Positions 30,145 to 42,300 of a DNA stretch of 64,000 nucleotides are shown in pieces. The notes under the pieces were generated by a model, which searched no databases, was not told the DNA's origin, and saw nothing but the letters and a program-made list of their open reading frames with translations. A program made the translations under genes and the position numbers. Position 1 is the first letter of the stretch. Each line of letters begins with the position of its first letter. The stretch is from Closterium sp. Naga37s-1 (lineage: Eukaryota > Streptophyta > Zygnematophyceae > Desmidiales > Closteriaceae), in the NCBI GenBank assembly GCA_947471745.1, contig CANJKZ010000723.1, forward strand, positions 4,877,001-4,941,000, in the 5' to 3' direction.

Positions 30145-33100
30145 CCGGGGTCGGGCCTGTACACATTGACCACTGAGTCCCCTCAGGTAGCTGCGTCTGC
30201 GTCTGCGCCATGTCAGCTAGCGGCCCCCTGCTCGTGTCGCGCTTTGTCGCACCAGACCCTCCTTTGGCACCACCGCCTTGGTCACCCCGCGGTGCAGCGC
30301 CTTCGTAGCATGCACCGCCGTATCCTTGTCTCTGGTCTTCCCAGGGTTCTCCCTCCCCTCCCACCCTCGCCTGCTCCTCCCTGTATTCCCTGTGTCGAGG
30401 GGCGGCAGCGCGCCGCTCCTCACTCCTCCTCGTTCCCTCCCACAGAGGCTCCCCTGCAGACTCTCCACCTGGACGTGTGGGGCCCAGCGCGCGTCCGTTG
30501 ACAGGGCCACGAGCGGTACTTCCTGCTGGTCGTCGACGACTACACGCGTTACACCACGGTCTTCCCCTTGCGGCGCAAGGGGGAGGTCCCTGATGTTTTA
30601 ATCCCTTGGATCCGCGCTGCCCGTCTCCAGCTCCGCGAGCGGTTCGGGACGGAGTTTCCCGTCCTGCGTCTGCACTCTGACAGAGGTGGTGAGTTCTCCT
30701 CAGACCTCTTGGCAGCCTTCTGTGCGGAGCAGGGCATCCGACAGACGTTCATGCTTCCGGCCTCTCCGCAGCAGAATGGGATTGCTGAGCGCCGGATTGG
30801 CTTAGTCATGGACGTCGCTCGTACCTCCATGATCCATGCGGCTGCCCCCCATTTTCTGTGGCCGTTTGCGGTCCGGTACACCGCGCATCAGCTCAACCTC
30901 TGGCCCCGTGTCTCCTTGCCGGAGACTTCGCCCACACTGCTGTGGACGGGGAAGGTTGGCGATGCGTCGCGTTTCCGGGTCTGGGGTGCTCGTGCCTTTG
31001 TTTGCGATACCACCGCGGACAAGCCCTCCGCCTGCGCTGTTCCCTGTGTCTTCCTTGGCTTTGTCCCTGACGCGCCTGGTTGGCAGTTTTACCACCCCAC
31101 TTTGCGCCGTGTCTTCCCCTCTCAGGACATCACGTTCGACGAGTCGGTTCCCTTTTACCGTCTCTTCCCCTACCGCACTGCCCCTCTCCCCCCCCCGCCG
31201 CTCTTCCTCGCCCCAGGTGCTCCCCAGGTAGACCCCCTCCCCGCTCCCGGTCCTGCTCCTTCAGGTGTGTCTCAGGTAGACCCTCCTCCCTTGACTGCGC
31301 CGGTTGAGGTCACTGGTGACTCAGGTCCTGCTGAGGGTGGTCCTGCTCGGGGTGCTGCTTCTGGGGGTGCTGAGCCTGGGGGTGTGGAGCTTGGGGGTGC
31401 TGGTCCTGGGGGTGCGGAGCCTGGAGGTGCTGAGCCTGGGCGTGAGGAGTCAAGGGGTGCTGAGCCTTGGGGTGCTGAGTCTGGGGGTGCTGCACCTGGA
31501 GGCGCTGCGGTGACTGGTGAGCAGTCTCCCTGGAGCGACTGTCTCCATTGTCGCTCTGCTGGTGCCTCGCCGCTGCACTCTCGTCGTCGTCTCCCTCTCT
31601 CCTCACAGCAGCTGCGTGAGTGGTACGCTAGTCATCAGGGTCGTGCTGCCGGAGCTAGGGGCCCTGCTGCGGGAGGCGCTGGAGCTGGTGACCCTGCTAC
31701 TGGAGTTGTTTCTTCTGGTGTTCCTGGAGGTGCTGCTGTCGACTCTGAGGCTGGTCGCGCTGGAGTTGGAGGTTCTGGAGCTGTTGGAGGTGCTGGTACT
31801 GTAGGTTCTGGAGCTGTTGGAGGTGCTGGCGCTGGTGGCGCCGGAGCTGGAGTTTCTGGAGCTGCTGCGGGTGCTGGCGCTGGAGGTTCTGGAGCTGTTG
31901 GAGGTGCTGGCGCTGGTGGCACTGGAGCTAGAGGTTCTGGAGCTGCTGCGGGTGCTGGCGCTGGAGGTTCTGGAGCTGTTGGAGGTGCTGGCGCCGAGGG
32001 TTCTGAGTCTGCTGTTGCGCGGTCTCCTTGGAGTAGCCGCCTTCGTCCGCGTGTGCCTCTCACCTCTCAGCAGCTGCACGACTGGTACGGTCGCCGTCAG
32101 GGTCGCGCTTCTGGAGCTCGGGGCTCTACCGCTGGAGGTACTTCTGCTGACGTCACTGGAGCTGGGAGTGGTGCTGGTCCTGGAGGTGCTCGTACTGGAG
32201 GTACTGGAGCTGCTGGGGCTGGAGGTGCTGAGCCTGAGGGTGCTACTGCTGGAGACCCTGGACCTGGGGGTGCTGCTGCTGGAGACCCTAGGACTGGAGG
32301 TGTCGGTTCTTGAGGTGCTGCTGCTGGTGGAGCTGGTCCTGGAGGAGCTGGCGCTGAGGGTTCTGGAGCTGCTGGGGGTACTGGAGCTGCTGGTACTGGT
32401 GGCACTGCACAGCCGCGTCTGTTCTTTGCTCCACCATCTCCGTCGACTCAGCCACCGCCTAACTCTGTGCTTCGCCAGGTTCTTAGTCTCCCTTCGTCTA
32501 CTGGTTTCCGTTACAGCCTGGCTCACCGCTGCCTGCTCCTTCTCCTTACACTGAGCAGATAGGGGGTCTTACTGAGCGTCGTGTGCCTGCATCGCGTCCT
32601 GTCTCGCCTGTCCGTTCTGGTCGTTCCGGTCGTAGTGTTCCTCGTCCGCGTCAGCCGGTTGTCCCCAGCACCCACCTTGTAGTTCGTCGTCCTTCCTCTC
32701 CTCCACAGCGTGTTTTTCTGCCGTCTCCTCCTGCGCCTTCTCTGCCTACCGTTCCAGAGCCTGAGTCTGGCCGCGCCCGTGCTGCTCACCCTACTGTCAC
32801 GCGTCTGCTAGCTACAGTTGTCACTGACCCGTCGTTTCAGTCTGCTGCTGCGTCTGCCTTAGTCGCTGAGCTTGTTGACTTTGCTGCTGCCTGTCGTCTA
32901 GACTACGCCGCTAGTCTTGTTGCTGAGTCTGAGTCTGTCTGTCCTCCGTCCGTTGGGGGTGAGTGTGCTCTTGGCACGGACGTCCTCGAGGAAAGGCAGG
33001 AGGACCTTGAGTATTTTGCAGCCGCTGCGCCTCATCTCGTGTCCATGCTGCTTGCCCCTGAGGGAGACCCGGATGCTCCAGACATCCCGACCCCGCGCTC

Positions 33101-34644
33101 TTACGCTGAGGCGATCGCGGGTGAGTACTCCACTCAGTGGCAGACAGCCACGGACGCAAAGATGGCATCCTGGAAGTCCACAGGCACCTACGTCGACGAG
33201 GTTCCCCCTCCTGGGGCGAACATCGTCAGTGGCATGTGGATTTTCAGGGTGAAGCGGTCGCCAGGTTCTCCGCCTTTCTTCAAGGCTCGTTACGTTGCTC
33301 GAGGTTTCAGTCAGCGAGAGGGAGTTGACTTCTTCCAGACCTTCTCCCCCACCCCGAAGATGACCACTCTTCGGGTGCTGCTGCACGTTGCCGCTCAGCG
33401 TGACTACGAGCTTCACTCTCTTGACTTCAGCACAGCTTTCTTACAGGGCAGCCTGCACAAGGAGATCTGGCTCTGCCGCCCTCCTGGCTTTACTGGGTCG
33501 TTCCCTCGTACCCAGTGGAGCCTTCGGCGGCCAGTCTACGGTCTCCGCCAGGCGCCACGTGAGTGGCACGACACACTGAGGACTACACTTGCGGCTCTTG
33601 GGTTCGCGCCTTCTACTGCTGACCCGTCGCTGTTTCTGCGCAACGACACTTCGCTGCCGCCGTTCTACATCCTTGTGTACGTCGACGACTTGGTCTTTGC
33701 CACTGCTGACACTGAGGCTCTCGCCCTGGTGAAGTCGGAGCTGCAGAAGAGACACACGTGTACAGACCTGGGTGAGCTGCGCAGTTACCTTGGCTTGTAG
33801 ATCACCCGGGACAGAGCACGCCGCACCATCACACTGACTCAGTCACACATGGTGCACCAGGTCCTTCAGCGCTTCGGCTTCACCTGGTCCTCGCCACAGC
33901 CCACTCCTATGGCTACAGGCCACTCGCTCTCAGCTCCACCTTCGGACGAGTCCGTAGAGCCGAGTGGTCCGTACCCAGAGCTAGTGGGCTGCCTCATGTA
34001 CCTGATGACCTGCACTCGACCTGACCTTGCGTACCCTCTTGGTCTTCTGGCTCGCTACGTGGCTCCTGGTAGGCACCGAAAGGTGCACATGGATGCTGCT
34101 AAGAGGGTACTGCGCTACTTGTGCAGTACATCGGGCATGGGGCTCGTGCTTGGAGGGCGGAGCCCAGTTGTCCTCACTGGGCACTCGGACGCTTCTTGGG
34201 TTGACGACCTAGCTACGCAGCGGTCGTCACAGGGTTACACCTTCAGCCTTGCTCCGGTTCAGTTTCCTGGCGGTCTACACGCTCGTCTTCAGTTCTCGGC
34301 TCCAGTTGTGAGGCTGAGATCTACGCCACTGCCATGGCTGCACAGGAGCTACGCTGGCTCACCTACCTGCTGACCGACTTGGGATAGTGGCCTCGTTCTC
34401 CTCCAGTGCTGTACGTTGACAACAAGGCCGCCATTGCCTTGTGTCAGGAGCACAGACTGGAGCACAGAACGAAGCGCATGGCTCTGCGTTACTTCCTTGC
34501 TCGAGAGTTGCAGCAGCGTGGTCAGCTTACGTGGCCACTCGGGCCAACACTGCTGATATATTCACCAAGGCACTTCCGTCTGGTGATCATCAGCGTTTTT
34601 GTACTTTGTTAGGCCTTGTGCCCACGTTTCCTCACTTGCTGTAG
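30145..34644 (+). pseudogene. Element G integrase, linker, reverse transcriptase and RNase H
   Basis: Broken into segments. GAG-pre-integrase LLWHHRLGHPAVQRLR and integrase LHLDVWGPA end in TGA at 30499-30501 (Gly to stop). The integrase core (HSDRGGEFSSDLL, SPQQNGIAERR) and linker stay open at 30568-32313, with LSSQQLREWYASHQG and LTSQQLHDWYGRRQG. RT (32583-33800) has YVDDLVFATAD and ends in a TAG at 33798-33800. RNase H (33849-34640) has a frameshift near 34250, a stop near 34386 and a 10-base deletion at about 34526, which J shares. Confidence 0.9.
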
Positions 34645-34874
34645 ACTTTGCCTGTACTGTGATCTATATATATACATACCTGCATGCTTGCTCTGCTAGG
34701 TAGAGATCACTGTGCTGCCGTTGTTTCATATATATCTCTGCATGTGAACTGGCCTTGTGGCCCTTTGCTTGTGCTCAGTGCGTGTGGTGTCGTTGTGATC
34801 CACCCAGAGCTTACTTTGCTTCTCTTGACTGGTCTTGTGACTCCTTGTTCTCCCCCACTTTGCCTATAGGGGTG

Positions 34875-34998
34875 TGTCAATTATATGCATATTGTATCTG
34901 GTTAGGCTATAGTGGGGTAGCTAATGTAGGGTACAACCCCTTAGGGTTCTCATCCTTGTACCCAAAACTTTCTCGATAGTCATCAACCTACTCTAACA
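34875..34998 (+). repeat. 3' LTR of element G (124 bp)
   Basis: Preceded by TATAGGGGTG, begins TGTCAATTATATG, contains CCCCTTAGGGTTCTC and ends ACTCTAACA. The 3' UTR hairpin copies GGCCTTGTGGCC and GGTCTTGTGACT lie upstream. Confidence 0.85.
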
Positions 34999-35301
34999 CG
35001 GCAACCATTGTTCGGGAAGCCACGTCATGGAAAATAATTGCAGAGGCAAATTTGGCAGTACTTGAGTCAGCACGTGGAAGAATTCGCGCATCGCGATGGT
35101 AGAAACGTACGCGGTATTTCAAGTTTCACTATACTATATTGTAGTTTCGACTATAAGACACATATGTCTTATCTCGTACACACAAATAGGTGTCTTATAA
35201 TGAGGCTAGCCTGTTTATAAGAGACACCCAGATAATAGACAACCCCTGTCTATTATTCAACACTATCTACTATCCGGGCGATGACGGTACCCCACTTTGC
35301 C
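34999..35301. other. AT-rich spacer with three adjacent hairpins
   Basis: No gene is seen. At 35153-35172 an 8-bp stem ATAAGACA/TGTCTTAT closes a CATA loop. At 35189-35228 GGTGTCTTATAA pairs with TTATAAGAGACACC apart from a 2-base bulge. At 35232-35257 ATAATAGAC pairs with GTCTATTAT. It may be a MITE relic or host intergenic DNA. Confidence 0.5.
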
Positions 35302-35326
35302 TATGGGGGTGTGTTAGAATGCTATA

Positions 35327-38266
35327 CCGTATTCTCCCGGACATAACACCCTAGGGTATAGCTAAAAATACAGGGAAAAAATGGGGGGGGTCTCCTCATA
35401 GGAAAAAAATACATAATACCCGGGTCTTATTATATTCCACATTTTTTTATAAGCAGAAATGAATGGAAACAAAAACAGGGGTCTGGCCTTATTATTATCT
35501 TTTTGATCAGGGCCGCCAAACCGCGTCTACAAGGATAACGTCGGCCTCCACTGGAATCTGCCACATGGCAAATTCCAGTGGGCCCACTGTGCCACCTGAT
35601 TGGTTGACATCAGTGCCAACCTCGAGCAGCTTGGGTTCATGCAGTACGAGGCCGGAATCGCGCACGGTGCTGTGTTGTCACTGTACCTGTGACCCCTTGA
35701 CTCCCGTGTACGGTAGTCACGTCCAAGCTTCCTCACCCAAGCTTGCTCTTCTCTTCGTCAAGCAGTTCCAGTGCACGTCTTTGACAAGTGCTCGGCAGGC
35801 TGTGAGAGCATCTCCTTCCTGTGCACGAGGGTATCGTCTTTAAAAGTCATTTCTCCCATGGCAAGTGACATCGACCTGCCTTAGTTCCCAAGCATGGCTT
35901 CATCTCCAGATTCTAGCAGTACGGTAGATAGGCGGCAGCGGCCTGTTTCCACCAATCAGACTAGCGCTTCTGCACGCGCACGGACGTCTCCTCGCCCGAT
36001 CTTTCCTCAGCCAGATGCTCCCGGTAGTGCTTCTACCAGGGATGAACCGAGCAGTAGCTTGGACCGTCCTCGCCCTACCCTTCCTCGAGTGGTTGTCCCC
36101 ACGTTCCCGGAGCGGAACCGCCCGCAGGGACAGCAGAAGCGCAACGCCGATGCTGACCCGCCATCCCCTCGCCATCGCATGACGAAACGCCAGCGCAAGG
36201 GAATCACCGCGAAGGAGAAGCTCCACTGGTTGAAGATGCAGGACTCGCAGCCCGACCTGTCGAATCGCGCCCTGGCGAAGCTCGCGAAGGTGCAGCCATG
36301 CCAGATCCGCGATTGGAAGAAGATGAGGGAGCGGCTGGAGGTCTCTTCCAGCTGCCGTCGTCGCCTCATGGGAGCTGGCCGCAAGTCCAAGTTCCCTTTC
36401 ATGGAAAGGGCGGTCTACCGCCAGTTCCTCAAGCACAGGGGGAGGGGGCTCGCCGTTTCAGTCAGCATGCTCCAGAAGTGGAGCGCCAAGTACATGAAGC
36501 ACCGGATGCCCGGGGTCAACTGGCGCGCATCGTTCCGCTGGACGACTCGTTTCCGCGCGCGCTGGCATCTGGCGAGGCGGGTGAAGACGAAGATGGGACA
36601 GAAGTTGGCAGCGGGTAAGTGTTGCGCCGTCGTGCTCCTTGATTGCCATCTCAGTGCTGAGCTAATGTGTCTCGTGGCTTTGCTTGCAGATTGCAAGGCC
36701 AAGGTGGACTCCTTTTGGGAGTTTGTGCGCCAGATGCGCTCTCTGCACGACTACCCGCTTGACCTCATCTTGAACGCGGACCAAACCCCGCTTTTCCTGG
36801 AGATGCCGGCGGAGCGCACGCTCGAAATGAAGGGAGCGCGGACGGTTCACGTACGGAGTGCGGGCTATGAGAAGGAGCGTGTTACTGTCATGCTGGCAGT
36901 AACTGCGAGCGGGCTCAAGCTGCCGCCGTACGTGGTGTTCAAGCGCAAGTCCATACCGAAGGTGCCCATCCCTGCCGGTAAGCATAGCACGTTTAGGATG
37001 ATGTCACTACTCTAGCCTGTCAACAGTCGCAACCGAATTTGACCCTAACGTACCGGTATTCTTTGGCAGGTGTGGTGGTCCGTGCACAAGACAAAGGGTG
37101 GATGGACGAATCACTTGTGCAGGACTGGATCACCCAGGTGATGGTGCCGTTTCTGAAGCCCTTGCGTGAATCAACTGGACGCCGCAGGGAGGCCTTGGTT
37201 GTGCTCGACTCCTACCGCGGCCACTTGACTGAGGCGGTCGGGCAGACCATGAGGATGTTTCGGCTGTCACGGGCTGTCATCCCAGGGGGCTGCACTCCGC
37301 TAGTGCAGCCTCTGGATGTGTCAATCAACCGCGCGTTCAAGTGCGGTGTGCGTCATCGCTACAGTGGCTGGTTCGAAGAAGAGGGCATCAACACCACCAC
37401 CAAGTCCGGTGAGTTGAACCATGACATCCGCATGTGTAACTTTGAATCAATGTCGGCTTACGCTCTGGAAATTCACATTTGTCCTTCTCTACCCTTCCCC
37501 GTCCCTCAGGCAATCTCAAGAAGCCGCCAGCGGAGCTGGTGCTCCGCTGGATCGATGAGTCCTGGGAAGCAATCCCACAGGAGCTCGTGAAGAAGGCGTT
37601 CGTCACGTGTGGGATCTCCACCCCCATCGATGGCAGCGAGGACCACCTCATCCTTGCCCACATGCGGGACAAGGGTGAGGTGGAAGTCCTTGACGACGTC
37701 AACGACCTGGTTGACGACGAGCTCGTCGTCAACCCCTTCTACGCCGAAGTCCCCATGCCGGCCGAGGAGCTGCAGGCGGCGGCAGAGGAGGCTGACGCCG
37801 CTGAGGAGGACGCGGAAGCGGCGGCGACAGAGGAGGAGGGGGGCGTGCTTGAGGAAGGCGGGGAGGCAGAAGAGCCCAGCGATGACGAATGGTGGCGCCC
37901 TGGCCGCTTTGACGGGGAAGACTGTGAAGAATGGCATGCAGGAGACGATTCTGAGTAGAAGGCACTTTGTATAGGGTTTTTTTAGGTGAAATTGTGGATG
38001 TGAGGTGCTCTTGTGGTGATGTTTCTGCAGTCTAGGTGACATTGTCGATGACTATGTGCTGGCACATTACTTCTGTAGTACCTGTAAAGTACCCTGTATG
38101 CAATGTAAGCAAATTCAGTATTTTTGCCGCCCATAATACCCCCCCGGGTCTTATAGAGAATCAGGCAAAAAGGGGGGTATAGTAGAAACGAGGCTCCCCA
38201 TAACACCCACCCCGCACAAGCTACCCGGGGGTGTACAATGGGGGTGTTTTGTCCGGGAGTATACGG
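35327..38266 (+). mobile_element. Pogo-like (Tc1/mariner superfamily) DNA transposon, complete
   Basis: 2940 bp. Inverted ends start CCGTATTCTCCCGGACATAA (left) and, on the minus strand, CCGTATACTCCCGGACAAAA (right), matching at 23 of the first 25 positions. They are flanked by TA on both sides (35325-35326 and 38267-38268), the Tc1/mariner target. The element carries one spliced transposase gene. Subterminal poly-purine/pyrimidine runs (CCCGGGTCTTAT) occur at both ends. Confidence 0.92.
35894..37958 (+). CDS. Pogo/CENP-B-like transposase, four exons
   Basis: Exons 35894-36614, 36690-36977, 37070-37408 and 37510-37958 join in frame to 598 codons, all introns GT-AG (75, 92 and 101 bases). The first intron is a multiple of three and has no stop, so retention would add 25 residues. 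After a disordered N-terminus come two helix-turn-helix stretches (KGITAKEKLHWLKMQ...QIRDWKKMRERLE and MERAVYRQFLKHRG...WRASFRWTTRFRARW), as in CENP-B-type DNA-binding domains. The catalytic domain has LILNADQTPLF, VVLDSYRGHL and TPLVQPLDVSINRAFK, giving the pogo-type Asp triad. The C-terminus is strongly acidic. It should bind the inverted ends and cut and paste the element. No disabling change was seen. Confidence 0.9.
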
Positions 38267-38456
38267 TAATTGTCTAGTCTGCAGTGGGGTACTCTATAGT
38301 GAATACAACCCTAATTAGGGTATGCTATATGTATCCTATCTGCTGCTAGTGCAACCCCTCTTTCTATTTCTAACTTTCTGCTAGCGTTTCTCGACAAAGC
38401 ATGGGTACAAAAACTGGTACGGTACCTAACCCCCACCTAGCCTACCAAGTGTAATA

Positions 38457-38605
38457 GAGCGTGTTCCTACGGCCTCATATCAGGAAACCTCGTATCGAGA
38501 ATGTACTTTTTGCCTGGTAAAACTAGCGAGAGGTTTTGGGTTTAGGGGAATTTCCAGTGTGAGCTGATATGAGGTTGTTCTTGATACGAGGATAGGAACA
38601 CGCTC
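38457..38605. mobile_element. Small foldback element (149 bp)
   Basis: Perfect 13-bp inverted ends GAGCGTGTTCCTA (38457-38469) and TAGGAACACGCTC (38593-38605), flanked on both sides by ATA. Inside, CCTCATATCA and CCTCGTATCGAG near the left end are mirrored by TGATATGAGG and CTTGATACGAGG on the right, so most of it folds. It is non-coding. Confidence 0.75.
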
Positions 38606-38917
38606 ATAGAAACAGCACATACACACTTTGACAAGGGATTCCATTACTTTCGATGTTACATGAATCATAGCCTCCAAAAGATCTTGAGAGGGCCTTCCTC
38701 AAGTCCACCCCGTTTCTCCCTTCTGGTGCTACTCTCACCCCACCCCTCCCCAAGCCAACCTGCTTCTCTCGCCCCTCCTCTCGACCCCCTGCTTGCCATG
38801 GATGGATCCTGTTGCTAAAAAACAAAATGATCAGCCCCACCATGGTGACACACACAAGAGCGGCAGTCTTTATCCTGACATGCACGTGCGCCGCTAGATG
38901 TGACGCATTCATAAGAA
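38606..38917. other. 3' flank of the downstream CDKB gene
   Basis: The part nearest the stop codon (38840-38917) resembles the region after the other CDKB gene (about 42885-42983), for example CATGGTGACACACACAAG against CATGGTGATATACACAAG, so the duplication included the 3' UTR. The rest, 38606-38840, shows no signal. Confidence 0.6.
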
Positions 38918-40391
<1,474 letters not shown>

Positions 40392-41201
40392 GGCAAAAAT
40401 AGTCCCGAAAACGAGACATACCGAGCCTGGTTCTATAACTCTGCTAGGAGGCTATAAAGACGTGTGTTTGCAGGCATGATCGGAAACTGAGTGGCCAAAC
40501 AGAAGGTGTCCGTCCGAGTCCGACCCGGCACTTTGCAGATCCGGGTGGATATTCGGACCCACACTGCATGACGGACTGCGACGATTATGAGATAGTATTC
40601 CCGGTTGTTACGAACAGCCAACCTCGTAACAGGCGATCGTCTAAACGACTCCCACCGACACCGCACGACCCCTCACGATTCCCACCTCTAGCCCTCTTTT
40701 GGGGATTTGGGGGCCTCCAACATTCTTGGAGTGCGACTGCAAAAGCTGTTCGTAACAGCCCGTTACGAGCCCGGAATGCGGCCTGACTCTGCCCATTTCA
40801 GGGCTCGTCATCTTTTTAGGCCGTGTGGCCGTATTAGTGTAATCTCCGCTCGGCCCACAACGGTACTTTAGTCCAGTGATCGTCACCATCTTCGTTGGTG
40901 ATACTCGCTCCTCTTCTGTTTCCCTCTCGCAATTGGCCAAAATCGCAGTGACGGACCTTTTTGCCTGGAACATTGGTCCGTGCCTGCAGTCTCTGACAGC
41001 CACTGCAACCGATAGTCCATAAACAACAGTGAAGCGCAGAACTGGCTAAGGAGGCGTCCCTTGAAACGGATCGATCCGCTGGTAGATCGGTATGGAAATA
41101 CCAATGTAGCACTGAAGCGTCATAATCAGCAAGGTTACCACATTTCGTAGAAGCTGGCGAGGGCACATATCTGCTCCCGCGATCTTGTCATCCACTCTTG
41201 A

Positions 41202-41633
41202 GAGCGTGGAACATCCTTGTGAACAAGTGTCCCGTCGGCTCTCTGGTCGAACATTTGTCTCGTCAATGGTTTTCGTCAGGTAACACGCAAAACCCCATAT
41301 CCCAAGTTGGAAACACTTGGTCGCCCAGAAATACGGAGTCGCGATGATACACGAAAGCGCCTGCTTCGTCAAAAACCGTGCTGCAAATTGGGTCGCAGCA
41401 CGTCACTCACGACAACACCTGGTTTCATTTCGCATATTTTTCCTGACGTCGCCACTTCTTGTCTTATCAGCGAGGTTCAACAGGTGGGGCGACCAACAAG
41501 CATAAGCTGTGGAACGTGCGTTCTTCGGGCAGTCTTCGTCAGTCTGCTTCGTAGGTCAATGGCGATGGTCGCAACAATGATTACTGTCGCTGTTGGGCGA
41601 CCATCGCCTTGTTCAAAAGGATGTTCCACGCCC
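41202..41633. mobile_element. Inverted-repeat (MITE-like) element
   Basis: Ends 41202-41227 and 41608-41633 are inverted repeats matching at 24 of 26 bases, starting GAGCGTGGAACATCC on the left and ending GGATGTTCCACGCCC on the right. Just inside the right end a 12-bp hairpin GGCGATGGTCGC/GCGACCATCGCC (41561-41608) overlaps the arm. The flanks do not show a clear target duplication. It is non-coding. Confidence 0.6.
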
Positions 41634-41814
41634 TTAAAGCGACGGGCAACTTTTGGCAGTGTTGGGTTCAGAAGATTTTTTTTTTGAACCAGGCTTGCCA
41701 GCGCGAAAGTGCTGGCTGGCGAAAACCAGGATTTCGTGCGGACACTTTCCATCCGCAGTAACAGTTCGCCAGGGTTCTGGGTTTTGGGTGGCAAATGTGC
41801 ACCGTCGCTTTAAA

Positions 41815-41851
41815 CGATCGATATGGCGAAGTTGCCTCGCCATATCGATCG
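41815..41851. repeat. Perfect palindrome with 15-bp arms
   Basis: CGATCGATATGGCGA (41815-41829), a 7-base spacer, then TCGCCATATCGATCG (41837-41851). It is a strong hairpin in AT/GC-mixed DNA, right beside the next inverted-repeat unit. Confidence 0.85.
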
Positions 41852-41872
41852 CGAGGTTGGGGGGCACGACCT

Positions 41873-42300
41873 GGGCCCTGTTCTGTTGCCGCACCACTTG
41901 ATGCGGGGGCGGGCAGGACAGCACCGCATCACATGGCCCACCATCAGGAACTTCCGCGAAACAACAGACCCGGTTGGTGCAACGCAGCATCCTGCCGCAC
42001 CACTTGATGCGGTGCCTTGATCTCCCTCTGAACCTGAACCAGGCCCGCACCAGTCCCGCACCCATTTTGCCTGGGAGTGGGGGATTACGAGTGCGTCAGT
42101 GGTTCACCGTTCTTTTGGGCGGACGGACTGCACTGCACTCGCTAGGTCCGGGAAGAGGTTCAGTTTCCCGAGCCTAGAATCAAGGAATACGCCCTCATAA
42201 ATGAAGCTCGCAGGATCTCCGGTGGAATCCCGGAAGAAGCATCAATCTGGTGCAGTGCGGAGGGGTACGGACCAAGTGGTGCGGCAACAGAACAGGGCCC
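41873..42300. mobile_element. Inverted-repeat element with 28-bp perfect ends
   Basis: The 28 bases from 41873 (GGGCCCTGTTCTGTTGCCGC and on) recur perfectly inverted at 42273-42300. A shorter third copy of the inner part, CCGCACCACTTGATGCGG, lies at 41994-42011. It is 428 bp with no coding capacity. No clear target duplication was found, so a MITE call is tentative. Confidence 0.6.

Larger units (their letters stand above)
28440..34998 (+). mobile_element. Degenerate Copia element G
   Basis: Plus strand: leader repeats (28490-28860), more leader with CTGCCTGC and GCTACTGCTACTG runs, distal gag without its capsid part, protease, integrase, linker, RT and RNase H with several stops and frameshifts, 3' UTR, polypurine tract and 3' LTR (34875-34998). 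The 5' LTR and most of gag are missing. Confidence 0.9.
35302..38395 (+). repeat. Copia polypurine tract and LTR relic, split by a pogo-like element
   Basis: CTATGGGGGTG then TGTTAGAATGC (35312 onward) is a polypurine tract and LTR start. It is cut at 35326 and resumes at 38267 with ATTGTCTAGTCTGCAGTGGG and CAACCCTAATTAGGGTATGC, the usual LTR body. The right LTR boundary near 38395 is uncertain. No other part of this Copia copy is nearby. Confidence 0.75.

Noticed and set aside
35900..36702. Antisense frames over the transposase exon 1
   Set aside because: They are shadows of the GC-rich coding exon; the sense frame has the domains and splice sites.
40834..42065. Frames of 100-145 codons between the kinase genes
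   Set aside because: No domain, no kinase similarity, and they overlap inverted repeats on both strands.
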